Counted from the stretch's first letter, positions 53,201-60,781 are shown. The stretch is DNA of 64,000 nucleotides from Diplocloster hominis (GCF_032380655.1 NZ_JAWDIY010000027.1:1-64000), one strand, 5' to 3'. The notes: generated by a model from the sequence alone, not told the origin. A program made the numbers and translations.

Positions 53201-53954
53201 ACAGATCGGTGCGGGTCCCGTTGATATACAGGCCGATCTTCCCGTCCGCCTCACTTGTGTAGGAAACTGCGATCTTGTCTGCCGCCGGGATGTGGGAAAA
53301 GGCAGCCTTTCCTCCCGCCGTCTGCATCGGCCCCACCGCTTTGCCGCCGGAAGCATTTTCCGCATCCTGTGCAGATACATCGGTTAACTGTCCGCCTTCG
53401 GCCTCATATTTTATCATGTAGGGATCGGCAGTTGCTTCCTGCTCTTCCTCCCACACATTGAATTCATAGACGTTCGTTCCCCATTGTCCATGGGCATCGA
53501 TAACAAGCTTTATGTAGCGTCCGCTGCCGTTGACCTCGAATTCCTCCACCGTATTCGCAGGGGCCTGACTGGTCGTATACAGATCGGTATAGCTGCCATC
53601 CGTGCCATCGGCAGATGCCTGGATGCGATAGGCGTTTGGATGTACATCCGTATTTGTTCCCCAGTTGATGCGGACCTTTCGGATCTCTTTTGTTTCCTCC
53701 AGATCAATCAGCAGCCAGTTCCCATCGTTTTTATTGTCCCCGTCATACCACCTGGTAGTGTCGTCCCCGTCATTGGCGTAAGACGCGATATTCCCCTGGT
53801 CGTACTTGCTGGCTGTCGTGGGCTTTCCTGTACCGATGCCATAGTCCTGGGCAGCTTTGGCGATCCCGGCGCTGCCGGGAAGCGGCACGGTGGTCAGAAC
53901 ACATGCCAGGGCCAGGAACAGGCTCAGCCATTTTCTGGTTTTTCTGTTACACAT
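47262..53954 (-). CDS. GH101 endo-alpha-N-acetylgalactosaminidase, cell-wall anchored
   Basis: The 2230-residue secreted mucinase has a signal peptide (1-~35), a CBM32 (~38-170), three CBM35/6-like domains (~180-300, 305-450, 540-690) and two Ig-like Big_2 domains (~455-530, 692-765). A GH101 beta-sandwich (~765-1040) and barrel (~1040-1340) follow. The likely nucleophile is Asp1203 in FIYSDVF and the acid/base Glu1229 in FVEWP. After the barrel come jelly-roll domains (~1430-1800), two FIVAR repeats (~1800-1950) and a C-terminal anchor (VATGDTAP, a hydrophobic helix at ~2200, KKTKGKG). GH101 releases Gal-beta-1,3-GalNAc from Ser/Thr of mucins outside the cell. A regulated promoter and 44-bp element lie upstream; the stop is followed by a 14-bp array. 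Confidence 0.93.
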   Translation of the reverse strand: MCNRKTRKWLSLFLALACVLTTVPLPGSAGIAKAAQDYGIGTGKPTTASKYDQGNIASYANDGDDTTRWYDGDNKNDGNWLLIDLEETKEIRKVRINWGTNTDVHPNAYRIQASADGTDGSYTDLYTTSQAPANTVEEFEVNGSGRYIKLVIDAHGQWGTNVYEFNVWEEEQEATADPYMIKYEAEGGQLTDVSAQDAENASGGKAVGPMQTAGGKAAFSHIPAADKIAVSYTSEADGKIGLYINGTRTDLSLPAADTFQEKVFRVQIPENAQICVQYDEGDQPVTLDYIRVTGREIPLSQTGNYEAEDAVLIQGENYEPQTTEVKAVDLAEASGGRYVDGFQESKDGSGICYPQIITKDAVYQLKLGYARYYYEKEDTISVYVNGVKRHHLNLVSQGSNVDDTIVSDPFELELNTGDTISIQVDAADNDQGMLRIDYLNITEKTDEPNVPDTDVSGKRNFMIMPQDKITVPVDHLPDGEVLSYESDHPEIASVDAHTGEITGVSAGNALIRGTGTADPEFAVVYQIQVVAEESELVPETMTLEAEEGTLLQGENTSKQIFVRSDGNASKGKCVDGFYDSGNGAGVLFQPAIPSEDSYDLSVCYARDSYLVHTDTLSVFVNGERKGAFTLPPHTGYSDYQESETLTLNLKPEDQVSIQVSKEDQDAGLLRLDYIRLTRKVTIPARGIELPETLTVNEKESLDIPLKLTPESADAKGIRWTSSEEETVSVDQGVIRANGTGEAAITAVSVYNPSITDSVQVSAVQNEKLDTLANDTMTVMIDKTFPRVIEYRMASGAVMDGNDKALTQIKLNGKLYTPEVSYAKEDAGAEYKLKVPELEATITMTVRLEENILKLDVTSIEESLDKAKRIFTFEIPDLNIISVSSDEAGAAFAGSKMESDIRKTGDRYLDLTQNTSVDAKPDEYVYGFLNNENVAAGIRSNGMDTKVYKQTVPDGSGYRTGLWNGTWRYRADDYTKKFQDMRGDYGKAGEIVTKTYEADYTEQLPLLYVALAEDVNESQDVDWQDAAVEFRKIMPTAQGMEEIPDAVVQRLVFPQSGEGNYPYVASLDETKRVYLNTDGLGQLVLNKFHNTGVWGDFTVYDDRLGGLRDFNKYVSDAANLYNSWVGVHTNYTEIFAKAGEFRPESILMQEDGITPKNGGYQAYGYWLEQVYTPDITFEALSLERQKRMVGFKNEVPDLGFIYSDVFSGGGWKGRRLAEDYKEAGLSYFVEWPYQNEEEAVWSHWAVEKVYSPANLKGYASDIARFIYNHTKDRWDNNAEVDGRYPNSCNLLMGADTTTYEGWPQRTTNNSFNQAIRVVFDNNLPTKYMQHFPILRMEKDADGWAKHIWFEDQVEVYQDETTGKRMIKKDGKVIYNQDSYLIPWDEGLIENPEGEEKEVKLYHWNENGGNSTWDLPDSWDGLSTVYLYELTDQGKIGKTQVAVQNGKVTLNNIKAKTAYVVYKGEAAKEPDLVYGDGGYVKDPGFNYGDLRCWSVDKGEAAVKKNDTEFDDPNTPGWGRNAPYGEQRNYELIIDTTEETQVSQKITGLKPGEYAASVMVEVQQGKEREAALMVDCAGKTSKNYTTKSILLDYDEYDSKIGTYMLRMRTTFTVPEGTGEAVIRLAAEAGEGKVRFDNVRIYDTTTPDAPKDAQGVVLYQDFEIAQRDGVQGNDRYKATYEGYYPFNLGGSNGIHETRISIQMRHSPYTDNGADSPWDPNTAKVDDTLDQERSLKVLGTQTGIAVQTTPQTVRFEKGHQYRVSFLYQVQPAADYAFVVGDGKDTSSNASKPANLVSQSILEPTSKTKEFEYQFTADSDQNWIGIYRVKQTYSVSVDPTPLILDNILVEDLTQAETDSREALETLYEQNKDRQKDLYTEETWEAFAIALNLAKEALEPGGTKTQIEEAYNALQAAVNGLELKAEEKPVPIQKDALRELAAEASAWKKEHYTQSSWAVLASALDSANTVLENADATQDQVDEAYRILKAACEGLVTVKEVSVDIQQGTGMPNVRFGDKNSVIHAALTEDEWNQLQEGKEIGIILQMQAADQEKYAQDIAAANAALNANGQTLGMLLDISLFKTLDGQKMEPVNETKQPVRLILDVPEQLRGNADVVRTFFVIRVHDGQAEILPDLDREDGTITMDNDKYSLFAIAYKDEGKKQENNDDPSKNDGNSGSSGSSSSGGSGNSGSDSQTSSVATGDTAPVAAMMILVILAAAVCILVVRKKTKGKGQES

Positions 53955-53983
53955 AATAAATAACCCTCCTCCTTTTTTCTTCT

Positions 53984-54012
53984 ATTTTAGAAGACAGGAG
54001 AAGGGTAGTAAA
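53984..54012 (-). promoter_or_regulatory. Regulated promoter of GH101
   Basis: On the minus strand TTTACT (54007-54012) and TAAAAT (53984-53989) are 17 bases apart. Spacing and overlap with the 44-bp element match the importer promoter, so both genes should respond to the same activator. Confidence 0.65.
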
Positions 54013-54051
54013 TGTAAGATCATAAACCATAGAACCGTAAAATACTTAACC
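54008..54051 (-). promoter_or_regulatory. 44-bp activator element, copy 2
   Basis: Same element as at 43294-43337, with all 21 + 15 outer bases identical and a variable 8-base middle. It lies 54 bases before the GH101 start (61 bases in copy 1) and overlaps the -35. Confidence 0.75.
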
Positions 54052-54057
54052 TCCCAC

Positions 54058-54552
54058 TCACTTTAACGCATATTCACTCCGGATCTTTTTCTCCAGCGCT
54101 CGCACTTGTTCATAGGAACACTGTAAAAAACAGCTGTCCAACTCCCCCTGTGCCGGCGCAAACGGCGTATCCAAAAAAGCGTCCACCATCTTCCTGGCTT
54201 TTTCCTCTCCATTCAGGAATCCGCCCAGCGCCAGCATATTACAGTTATTGATCGTGCGGCAGAGCGATGCCGTGTAGACACTTTCCACCAAGCCGCAATA
54301 TACCCCCGGGAACTTATTGGCGATGAGATTGACACCCATTCCGCTGCCGCAGAACACGATTCCCCGTTCATATTCTCCATCGGCCACCGCCTTTGCCACC
54401 TGATATCCCGCCGTATAATATTCCACCGGCATCTCAGGGGAGAGGGTCCCCACGTCCCGGACTTCAAAACCTCTTTTTTTCAAATGTTCCTTAACCGCTT
54501 CCTTGATTCCGAATCCAAAGGGATCGGCACCTACGATAATCTTTTTTTCCAT
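54058..54552 (-). CDS. RpiB/LacAB family sugar-phosphate isomerase
   Basis: From the ATG at 54552 (gaggggtcga) the protein is 164 residues. It has IVGADPFGFGIKEAVKEHLKKRGFEVRDVG, then FCGSGMGVNLIANKFPGVYCGLVES, and NCNMLALGG (active-site Cys and loop). The family isomerises ribose-5-phosphate, allose-6-P or galactose-6-P, and some members act on tetrulose phosphates. It ends the Tct operon with the split transketolase, so a pentose- or tetrose-phosphate role is inferred. Confidence 0.88.
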   Translation of the reverse strand: MEKKIIVGADPFGFGIKEAVKEHLKKRGFEVRDVGTLSPEMPVEYYTAGYQVAKAVADGEYERGIVFCGSGMGVNLIANKFPGVYCGLVESVYTASLCRTINNCNMLALGGFLNGEEKARKMVDAFLDTPFAPAQGELDSCFLQCSYEQVRALEKKIRSEYALK

Positions 54553-54568
54553 TCGACCCCTCCCCTTC

Positions 54569-55537
54569 TCAATCGGATTTTTTTCTGACTGCTTCCCGTA
54601 CGGTCCTGGCCACGTCCTCTGCCGTAAAGCCAAAGGCTTCTTCCAGATAAGGTTCCGGACCAACCTCCCCGAATCGGTCCTTCATTCCTATCCGATAGAC
54701 CGGAACCGGATCGTGCTCCGCCAGCGTTTCCGCCACCGCGCTGCCCAGGCCTCCATAAACCGAATGGTTTTCTGCCGTGACGATTATACCGGTTTTCTTA
54801 GCGCTGTCGATCACCAGCTCTTCATCCAGCGGTTTGATGGTGAACATATCCACTACCCGGATCGAGATCCCTTCGTCCAAAAGCAGTTCAGCCGCCCTGA
54901 GCGCATTGGCCACGAGACGGCCGCAGGCGATTACCGTGGCATCTGTGCCCTCCCGCAGAATGATCCCTTTTCCGATTGTAAAATCAGATCCCTTTTCATA
55001 GATACTGATATTGTCCTGAAGGGCAGTGCGGTAGTAATAAATCCCATTCATGTCTTTCGTCTGTTCAATAAGATGATTAAACTGAACGCCATCCACCATA
55101 TCGAACACGCAGGCATCGGGAACCGTCCGCATCATGGCAATGTCCTCAAAAGCCATGTGGGTACCGCCGTTATATCCCTGGGTGTACCCGGGCTGACTGC
55201 CGATAATATTCATACTGTTCCGTCCATACGCCCCAGAGAGATAGATCTGATCGAACACACGCCGGGAAATAAATACGGCGAAGCTGTGAATCAAAGGTTT
55301 CAGTCCGGCTGCAGACATCCCAGCGGCTACGCTGACCATATTACACTCGGCGATTCCGCAGTGGATCATCCGCCCAGGAAACCGCTCCAGCAGATCATCC
55401 ATTACCCATGCGAACATAAGGTCCGCATCCAGATAAACCAGCTTCTCATCCTGTTCCATCATTTCCGCAAGATGGTCCACAAATTGTCTGGTAATGATCG
55501 GTTCTTCCAAACTGCCATTGTAATTTGTCTTAATCAT
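54569..55537 (-). CDS. Transketolase, C-terminal subunit
   Basis: The protein is 322 residues: the pyrimidine-binding domain (GIAECNMVSVAAGMSAAG, with catalytic Glu at ~62) and the C-terminal domain (TIKPLDEELV, ~210-310). It overlaps the N-terminal subunit gene by 8 bases, so the two are made in equal amounts. It transfers a two-carbon ketol unit between sugar phosphates with thiamine diphosphate. Confidence 0.92.
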   Translation of the reverse strand: MIKTNYNGSLEEPIITRQFVDHLAEMMEQDEKLVYLDADLMFAWVMDDLLERFPGRMIHCGIAECNMVSVAAGMSAAGLKPLIHSFAVFISRRVFDQIYLSGAYGRNSMNIIGSQPGYTQGYNGGTHMAFEDIAMMRTVPDACVFDMVDGVQFNHLIEQTKDMNGIYYYRTALQDNISIYEKGSDFTIGKGIILREGTDATVIACGRLVANALRAAELLLDEGISIRVVDMFTIKPLDEELVIDSAKKTGIIVTAENHSVYGGLGSAVAETLAEHDPVPVYRIGMKDRFGEVGPEPYLEEAFGFTAEDVARTVREAVRKKSD

Positions 55538-56384
55538 GGGACCTTCCCTCCTCTAATCTGCTCATGGTCTCGGTTAGTTCCTCCATACAGCGTTTTGCCA
55601 GATCATCAGGAATATCAATAAAATGGTTAAAGGACAGTTCCTCCACTGCTTTGATACCGCTTCCTTTCACTCCGTCCAGGACAATCACAGCGGGCCGGTC
55701 CTTCTGCTCCCGGCGGGCGGTATCCACCGCTTCCACGATCCCTTCCGGATCGCTGCCGTCTACCGTCTGGGCATGCCAGCCGAATGCTTTGAATTTCTCA
55801 GCGATATCCATCAGGGAAAGCATATCTTCCACATAACCGTCCACCTGCTTTTTATTCCAGTCCACAAAAGCAGTCAAATGATTTAGTTTATACTGATGTG
55901 CGTAAAGCGCAGCTTCCCATATCTGGCCTTCCTGCAGCTCTCCATCTCCCAGGATACAGTATACATAATTCCGCATGTCTTGGATCTGGAACCCGTGGGC
56001 GATACCGGCAGCCACGGACAGCCCCTGCCCCAGGGAACCTGTGGATACATCGATCCCCGGTGTCTGTATCCGGTCGCAATGGCTTGGCAGCCGCGTGCCC
56101 CCCACGCAGAGCGTATTCAGCCATTCCAGCGGAAAATAACCTTTCAGAGCCAAAGCGGCAAAAACAGCAGGCCCTGCGTGTCCTTTGGACACCACCAGGT
56201 AATCCCTCTCCCTGGCATGCGGATCAGCCGGTTCCACATGCATCAATTTTCCGTATAACGCAGCCAGTACATCGGCGATGGACAGGCAGCCTCCGATATG
56301 TCCGAATCCCCTGTGTATCAGACATTTTACGGTTTCCATTCTGATTTGCGCAGCAAACCTCTGAAGTTCATTTGAGGTGCTCAT
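55530..56384 (-). CDS. Transketolase, N-terminal (ThDP-binding) subunit
   Basis: From the ATG at 56384 (ggagggaagt) the protein is 284 residues. It has HIGGCLSIADVLAALYG, SKGHAGPAVFAALA, TGSLGQGLSVAAGIA and the ThDP-Mg2+ motif GDGELQEGQIWEAA with NKKQVDG. Split N/C subunits are typical of specialised catabolic transketolases. It pairs with the 54569-55537 product. Confidence 0.92.
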   Translation of the reverse strand: MSTSNELQRFAAQIRMETVKCLIHRGFGHIGGCLSIADVLAALYGKLMHVEPADPHARERDYLVVSKGHAGPAVFAALALKGYFPLEWLNTLCVGGTRLPSHCDRIQTPGIDVSTGSLGQGLSVAAGIAHGFQIQDMRNYVYCILGDGELQEGQIWEAALYAHQYKLNHLTAFVDWNKKQVDGYVEDMLSLMDIAEKFKAFGWHAQTVDGSDPEGIVEAVDTARREQKDRPAVIVLDGVKGSGIKAVEELSFNHFIDIPDDLAKRCMEELTETMSRLEEGRSHD

Positions 56385-56423
56385 ACTTCCCTCCATTTCC
56401 GTGCCGTCTGTCCGCGGCACTGT

Positions 56424-57386
56424 CTATTTTTGCAGCAGATGAACGGCGAAGCCGTTAATCTCTTCTTCCAGGTAGACACAGATGAGACGTCCGTCTTCTC
56501 TATACTGCCTGCTCTCTTCCCGGCAAGCGCAGCCCCGGTCTTTCAGATAGCGGACCGCCCTTTCCACTGAGTTGGTATAGATTCCAATATGTCCCGCCGT
56601 TCCATATGCAGGATGTTTCACCGCTTCCAGCATCGTTCCTGCGAACACGGCTCCCGGATACCCTGTCGTGGGGATACCGAACATGGCGGAGAATTTCTCA
56701 GCCGTTTCTTTGGCGTTCTTCTCATCGCCGCAGTTCATGCCTACATGGGCAAGCTCAAATCCCAGCATAGCGGATACACTCTCCTCCACCAAAGCCTTTA
56801 TCTTATCCAGGCTGCCCTCTTTGATCAGCCCTCCTTCCACCATCCAGTCTCCGCCTACCGCCAGAATAATAGGGCTGTCCAGGTATTCGTTCATATTGCC
56901 GGTATGGATTCCGCCAGTAGGCATGAAACGAAGATTACTGTAAGGGCCGCTCAGATACCGGATCGCGTCCAGGCCGCCGTTTGCGATTACCGGGAAGAAT
57001 TTTACCGCTTCCAGGCCCAGTTCCAGTGCTCTCTCCACATCGCTGGGGTTTACCGCTCCCGGCATGATCAGGATGCCATGATCCACACAGTACTGTACCA
57101 CGGAAGGATTAAAACCCGGACTCACAATAAAATCCGCTCCCTGCTCCACAGCCGCCTTAACCTGGTCGATAGTCAATACTGTGCCGGCTCCCACCAGCAT
57201 ATCCGGATATTCTTTTTTCATAATACCTATCACCTGAGCGGCCTCATCAGTACGGAATGCGATTTCCGCACAGGGCATACCGGATTCCTTAAGTATTTTT
57301 GCAAGCGGAACCGCAAGGTCCACGCGGTCGATCACAATAACAGGAACAATTCCTATTTCATGTATATTCTGTAATATCTGATTCAT
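56424..57386 (-). CDS. KDPG/KHG aldolase fused to a glyoxalase-fold (VOC) domain
   Basis: The protein is 320 residues. Residues 1-210 are a class I aldolase (IVPVIVIDRVDLAVPLAKIL, catalytic Glu in AEIAFRT, GAGTVL, Schiff-base Lys in AVKFFPV, PTGG). Residues ~215-320 form a VOC-type fold (GFELAHVGMNC, YGTAGHIGIYTNSVERAVRYL). The aldolase splits 2-keto-3-deoxy-6-phosphogluconate or related compounds to pyruvate and glyceraldehyde-3-P. The VOC part may bind a metal or a substrate relative; its role is unknown. It starts the metabolic half of the Tct operon. Confidence 0.88.
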   Translation of the reverse strand: MNQILQNIHEIGIVPVIVIDRVDLAVPLAKILKESGMPCAEIAFRTDEAAQVIGIMKKEYPDMLVGAGTVLTIDQVKAAVEQGADFIVSPGFNPSVVQYCVDHGILIMPGAVNPSDVERALELGLEAVKFFPVIANGGLDAIRYLSGPYSNLRFMPTGGIHTGNMNEYLDSPIILAVGGDWMVEGGLIKEGSLDKIKALVEESVSAMLGFELAHVGMNCGDEKNAKETAEKFSAMFGIPTTGYPGAVFAGTMLEAVKHPAYGTAGHIGIYTNSVERAVRYLKDRGCACREESRQYREDGRLICVYLEEEINGFAVHLLQK

Positions 57387-57410
57387 TTCAGATGTCCTGC
57401 CTTTCCTTCA

Positions 57411-58886
57411 TCAGTCTTTTTTTCGTCTCCCCATACGTTTCTTAACAATAGGGCTTAACAGAGTAACCAGAATTAATAAGATAAATACCCAGCAAATAGG
57501 TGAGGAAAAGAATACGCTCAAATGTCCGCTGCCTTTTAACAGTGCTGTCCGAAACTGTTTCTCCGCCATAGGCCCCAGGATCAGGCCCAAAATAGCCGGC
57601 GAGGCCGGTATCTCCAGTTTGCTCATAAAATATCCAATAATCCCAAACACCAGCATGGTTCCCACGTCAAATATTTTATTATTGATGGCGTAAGATCCTA
57701 CCACGCACAATACGAAAATGCAGGGGACCAGTATGGTTTTTGGTACAGATAAAATCCTTGTGAATAACTTCAGGCATGAAAACCCCAGTAAGAGCATGCA
57801 GCAGTTGGCCACCAGCAATCCAATAAAAATCGTGTATACCAGGATCTTATTTTCCGTAAACAGAAGCGGCCCGGGCTGTAGTCCCTGGATGGTCAACGCC
57901 CCGATCATAATAGCGGCCACGGCATCTCCCGGGATACCAAGGGTCAGCATCGGTATCATCGCTCCGCCTGTGACCCCGTTATTTCCTCCTTCGGATGCTG
58001 CGATGGCCTCTGGGACACCTGTCCCGAATTTCTCCCCCTTTTTGGATAGATTCTTTATGGTATTATAGGAGACAAATGCTCCGATATCCGCTCCCGCTCC
58101 GGGAATAATACCGATCAGCGTCCCGATGGCGCCGGTGACCGGAGCCGTTTTCAGGATCGAGAGCATATCCTTTTTGGTCGGCAGTATGTGATCTACCTTG
58201 TGATCCACCTGGTCTTCCTTATAGATATCTTCCAGTGTACAAAATGCCTGTGACATGGCAAACAGTCCGATCATAACCGGAATATAGGAAATCCCGGACA
58301 ACAAATTCACATGATTAAAAGAAAACCTGGCAAATCCTGTAATATTGTCTATTCCAACCGTCGATATCAGCACTCCGATGAATCCGCACATCAGGCCCTT
58401 TGCAAGGGATTTCCCAGAGATACCCGCGATAATGCTCAGTCCGAAAACGGCCAGCAGAAAGAATTCCGCGGAGCTGAACTTCAGCGCTAACTTCGCCAGC
58501 TGAGGCGATATCAGCATAAGCGCGATACAGCTGACCACTCCGCCTACAAAAGAGGACATGGTGGCAATCCCCAGCGCCCGTCCGCTTTCTCCCCGTTTGG
58601 AAAACTCATATCCGTCGATCGCGGTAGCCGCTGAAGCTGGAGTACCGGGAGTCTTAAGCAAAATAGCCGATATGGATCCTCCGTAGATCGCTCCGATGTA
58701 GATCCCCAGAAGCAGCAGAATCCCATTTTCAGCATTCATTCCAAATGTAAGCGGGAGCAGCAGCGCAACTCCCATCGTCGCCGTCAGTCCGGGCAACGCG
58801 CCGATACAGATACCGCCGGCCACTCCCAACAGGATATAGCAGATCACGTCAGGACGAAAGACGGCTCCCAATGCGTCAAAAATCAT
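57411..58886 (-). CDS. tctA: Tripartite transporter large membrane subunit (TctA)
   Basis: From the ATG at 58886 (aaggaggcg) the protein is 491 residues with about 11-12 helices. The TctA signature is seen in LLGVAGGICIGALPGLTATMG, LKTPGTPASAATAIDGYEFSKRGE and IPGAGADIGAFVSY. It uses the H+ or Na+ gradient to import di- or tricarboxylates or sugar acids caught by TctC. Confidence 0.93.
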   Translation of the reverse strand: MIFDALGAVFRPDVICYILLGVAGGICIGALPGLTATMGVALLLPLTFGMNAENGILLLLGIYIGAIYGGSISAILLKTPGTPASAATAIDGYEFSKRGESGRALGIATMSSFVGGVVSCIALMLISPQLAKLALKFSSAEFFLLAVFGLSIIAGISGKSLAKGLMCGFIGVLISTVGIDNITGFARFSFNHVNLLSGISYIPVMIGLFAMSQAFCTLEDIYKEDQVDHKVDHILPTKKDMLSILKTAPVTGAIGTLIGIIPGAGADIGAFVSYNTIKNLSKKGEKFGTGVPEAIAASEGGNNGVTGGAMIPMLTLGIPGDAVAAIMIGALTIQGLQPGPLLFTENKILVYTIFIGLLVANCCMLLLGFSCLKLFTRILSVPKTILVPCIFVLCVVGSYAINNKIFDVGTMLVFGIIGYFMSKLEIPASPAILGLILGPMAEKQFRTALLKGSGHLSVFFSSPICWVFILLILVTLLSPIVKKRMGRRKKD

Positions 58887-58899
58887 ATTTTCGCCTCCT

Positions 58900-59349
58900 T
58901 CATAAAATACCAAAATCCAACGGCACCTTTAACAGGAACCGGAACGCACTGTAAATCAGCGCAGTCAGTACCACAGCGTATATACCGCTGAACAGATACG
59001 TTTTCTTTGCAAACCAGCGTATAAACACAAACAGCAGCAGGACGGTCGATATCAGGAAGCCCAGAAAACCCAGCAAGACTACGTATAATACAAGGACACC
59101 CATGCACAGGTATACTCTCCTGCTGTCAGCGGAAAACATGGCTAGCGGCCGATTCTCTTCCGGCACCATGCGCAGGGAGTGTATGATCAATGTGATGCTT
59201 GCAGCTGCCAGCAGGACAGATACGATGATCGGTACCATCCCGGGTCCCGGAACGCCATCCCTGCCTGCAGGAAATCCGGCTGATATTGCGATGACAGCGC
59301 CGCTTAAGATCAGACATAATACAGCTGCAATGATATTACCTTTTTTCAT
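58900..59349 (-). CDS. tctB: Tripartite transporter small membrane subunit (TctB)
   Basis: From the ATG at 59349 (ggtggag) the protein is 149 residues with four helices (IIAAVLCLILSGAVIAISAGFP at the start, VLVLYVVLLGFLGFLISTVLLLF in the middle). Usual TctB size. It lies 13 bases before tctA. Confidence 0.88.
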   Translation of the reverse strand: MKKGNIIAAVLCLILSGAVIAISAGFPAGRDGVPGPGMVPIIVSVLLAAASITLIIHSLRMVPEENRPLAMFSADSRRVYLCMGVLVLYVVLLGFLGFLISTVLLLFVFIRWFAKKTYLFSGIYAVVLTALIYSAFRFLLKVPLDFGIL

Positions 59350-59375
59350 ATCTGTCTCCACCTTTTCACTGAGCC

Positions 59376-59411
59376 GTACCGGTAAACTGGCAGACCGCCA
59401 GCCGCCGGTAC
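59376..59411 (-). other. Intercistronic hairpin between tctC and tctB
   Basis: A stem GTACCGG/CCGGTAC with inner CTGGC/GCCAG lies shortly after the tctC stop. It has no T-run, so it may protect the 3' end of tctC mRNA after cleavage and help make more binding protein than permease. Confidence 0.5.
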
Positions 59412-59424
59412 TATGGCAGTATAA

Positions 59425-60477
59425 TTATTTGTTGCTGATACCCAGATCTTCGATAAATCCGGTAAAGAGGACGCTTTCTTCTTCCACTTTCTTCGTATAT
59501 TCCTCCGGTCCAAGTATCTCGATTACATTGTTGGCATCATTCATGAATTTGACAAATTCATCCGACTGAGCGGCTTTCAGAAAGATGTCATACAGTTTGT
59601 TTACGATTTCATCCGGAGTGTCCTTCGGAACGGCCAATCCTCTCCAGCTTCCTGTCACGCAGTCGTATCCGGCTTCTTTACACGTGGGAATGTCCGGTAT
59701 GGCTTCCAGCCTTTCATTTGACATAACTGCCAGCACTTTTAGCTCTCCGGCATTTACCTGGGAAGCCACCTCGGCATAGCTTACAGTAGTGGCGTCGATA
59801 TGACCTCCCAGAAGATCTGTCACCGCTCCTGCTGCCCCGTCATAGGGAACATGCTTAAACTGCGCGCCTGATTTCTGAGCCAGGTCGGCTGCTGCCAGAT
59901 GCCAGATCGCTCCCACACCGGAATTGCCAACCTGAACTTCATTTGTCTTCGCATATTCAATAAATTCTTCCAATGTATTCCACGGAGCATCGGCCCGCAC
60001 GGTGACGGCCGGTGATACGGAATTTACCATGATGATAGGTTTGAACATTTCATAGGTAAGCCCTGCGCCGGTTCCCATCGGTTCCAGAGTCGTCAGCTCT
60101 ACGGTGATCATCGTAATCACGGAACCATCCGGGGCCGCATTCGCACCATATAGCATCCCGATCGCGCCGCCGCTCCCCTCACGGTTTTCAACGGATATGT
60201 TTTTAGGAAAATTTTCTTTCGCTGCGTCCGCCAGAGCCCGGCAGACCAGATCTGTTCCGCCGCCTGCGGAAAACGGGACGACCATAGTGACCTGCTTATC
60301 CGGATAATTATCCGCTGCGGATGACTCTTTGTCCGCAGCTGCTGCAGGCTCGGATGTTGTTTTCTGCTCTGCAGCTGGTTTTGAATCTGCCGGCTCGGCC
60401 GGAGTGCTGCCACAGCCTGCTAATAACCCCACTAACATTACCGTTGACAGTAAAATTCCCAATACCTTCTTTTGCAT
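59425..60477 (-). CDS. tctC: Tripartite transporter substrate-binding lipoprotein (TctC)
   Basis: The protein is 350 residues. It has a lipoprotein signal (MQKKVLGILLSTVMLVGLLAGC) and then a Pro/Ala/Glu spacer. The TctC fold begins YPDKQVTMVVPFSAGGGTDLVCRALA (~60-85). An aggaggaac site precedes the ATG. It binds an acid ligand outside the membrane. It is the first gene of a seven-gene operon that runs to RpiB. Confidence 0.92.
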   Translation of the reverse strand: MQKKVLGILLSTVMLVGLLAGCGSTPAEPADSKPAAEQKTTSEPAAAADKESSAADNYPDKQVTMVVPFSAGGGTDLVCRALADAAKENFPKNISVENREGSGGAIGMLYGANAAPDGSVITMITVELTTLEPMGTGAGLTYEMFKPIIMVNSVSPAVTVRADAPWNTLEEFIEYAKTNEVQVGNSGVGAIWHLAAADLAQKSGAQFKHVPYDGAAGAVTDLLGGHIDATTVSYAEVASQVNAGELKVLAVMSNERLEAIPDIPTCKEAGYDCVTGSWRGLAVPKDTPDEIVNKLYDIFLKAAQSDEFVKFMNDANNVIEILGPEEYTKKVEEESVLFTGFIEDLGISNK

Positions 60478-60530
60478 CTTAGTTCCTCCTTTTTGTTGTT
60501 AAGTGTCTCAACATCATTCCCGGCCAGAAA

Positions 60531-60541
60531 ACATCTGATGT
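60531..60541. promoter_or_regulatory. Likely GntR operator at the tct promoter
   Basis: The palindrome ACATC-T-GATGT lies 12 bases downstream of the -10 box, at about +5 to +15. A GntR/FadR dimer bound here would block transcription. The half atctgatgt recurs at 60684-60692. Confidence 0.6.
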
Positions 60542-60552
60542 CTTATAAGCAG

Positions 60553-60581
60553 AATATACCTTTAATATTGTGTAAAGTCAA
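60553..60581 (-). promoter_or_regulatory. Promoter of the tct/sugar-acid operon
   Basis: On the minus strand TTGACT (60576-60581), 17 bases, TATATT (60553-60558). This is a good sigma-70-type match, 76 bases before the tctC start. Confidence 0.75.
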
Positions 60582-60730
60582 TGTTTTTTCCCGATTTTAC
60601 GGTGTTTTGTAAGTAATATCTATTATTTTCGTTAAATTTTGTGCACATTTTACATGATTCTTTAAATCTTTTTATTCAAATTGATCTGATGTCTTTGTGA
60701 TATCTTTCTTTCCACACTTTCACATGAAAT

Positions 60731-60781
60731 AAAAAAACTGCTAATCATTGCACGCACCGGTTATTGCGTCACGATTAGCAG
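60731..60781 (-). terminator. Terminator of the GntR gene
   Basis: A stem CTGCTAATC/GATTAGCAG with further partial pairing inside is followed by TTTTTTT on the minus strand. It lies 26 bases after the regulator's stop, so the regulator and tct operon are separate transcripts. Confidence 0.8.

Noticed and set aside
52530..53387. Long plus-strand frames opposite GH101 (also 50700-51300)
   Set aside because: Antisense shadows of a high-confidence gene, with no ribosome sites.
53350..53954. Second frame for a separate CBM protein upstream of GH101
   Set aside because: Signal peptide and CBM32 are in the same frame as the rest of the protein; no internal start is needed.
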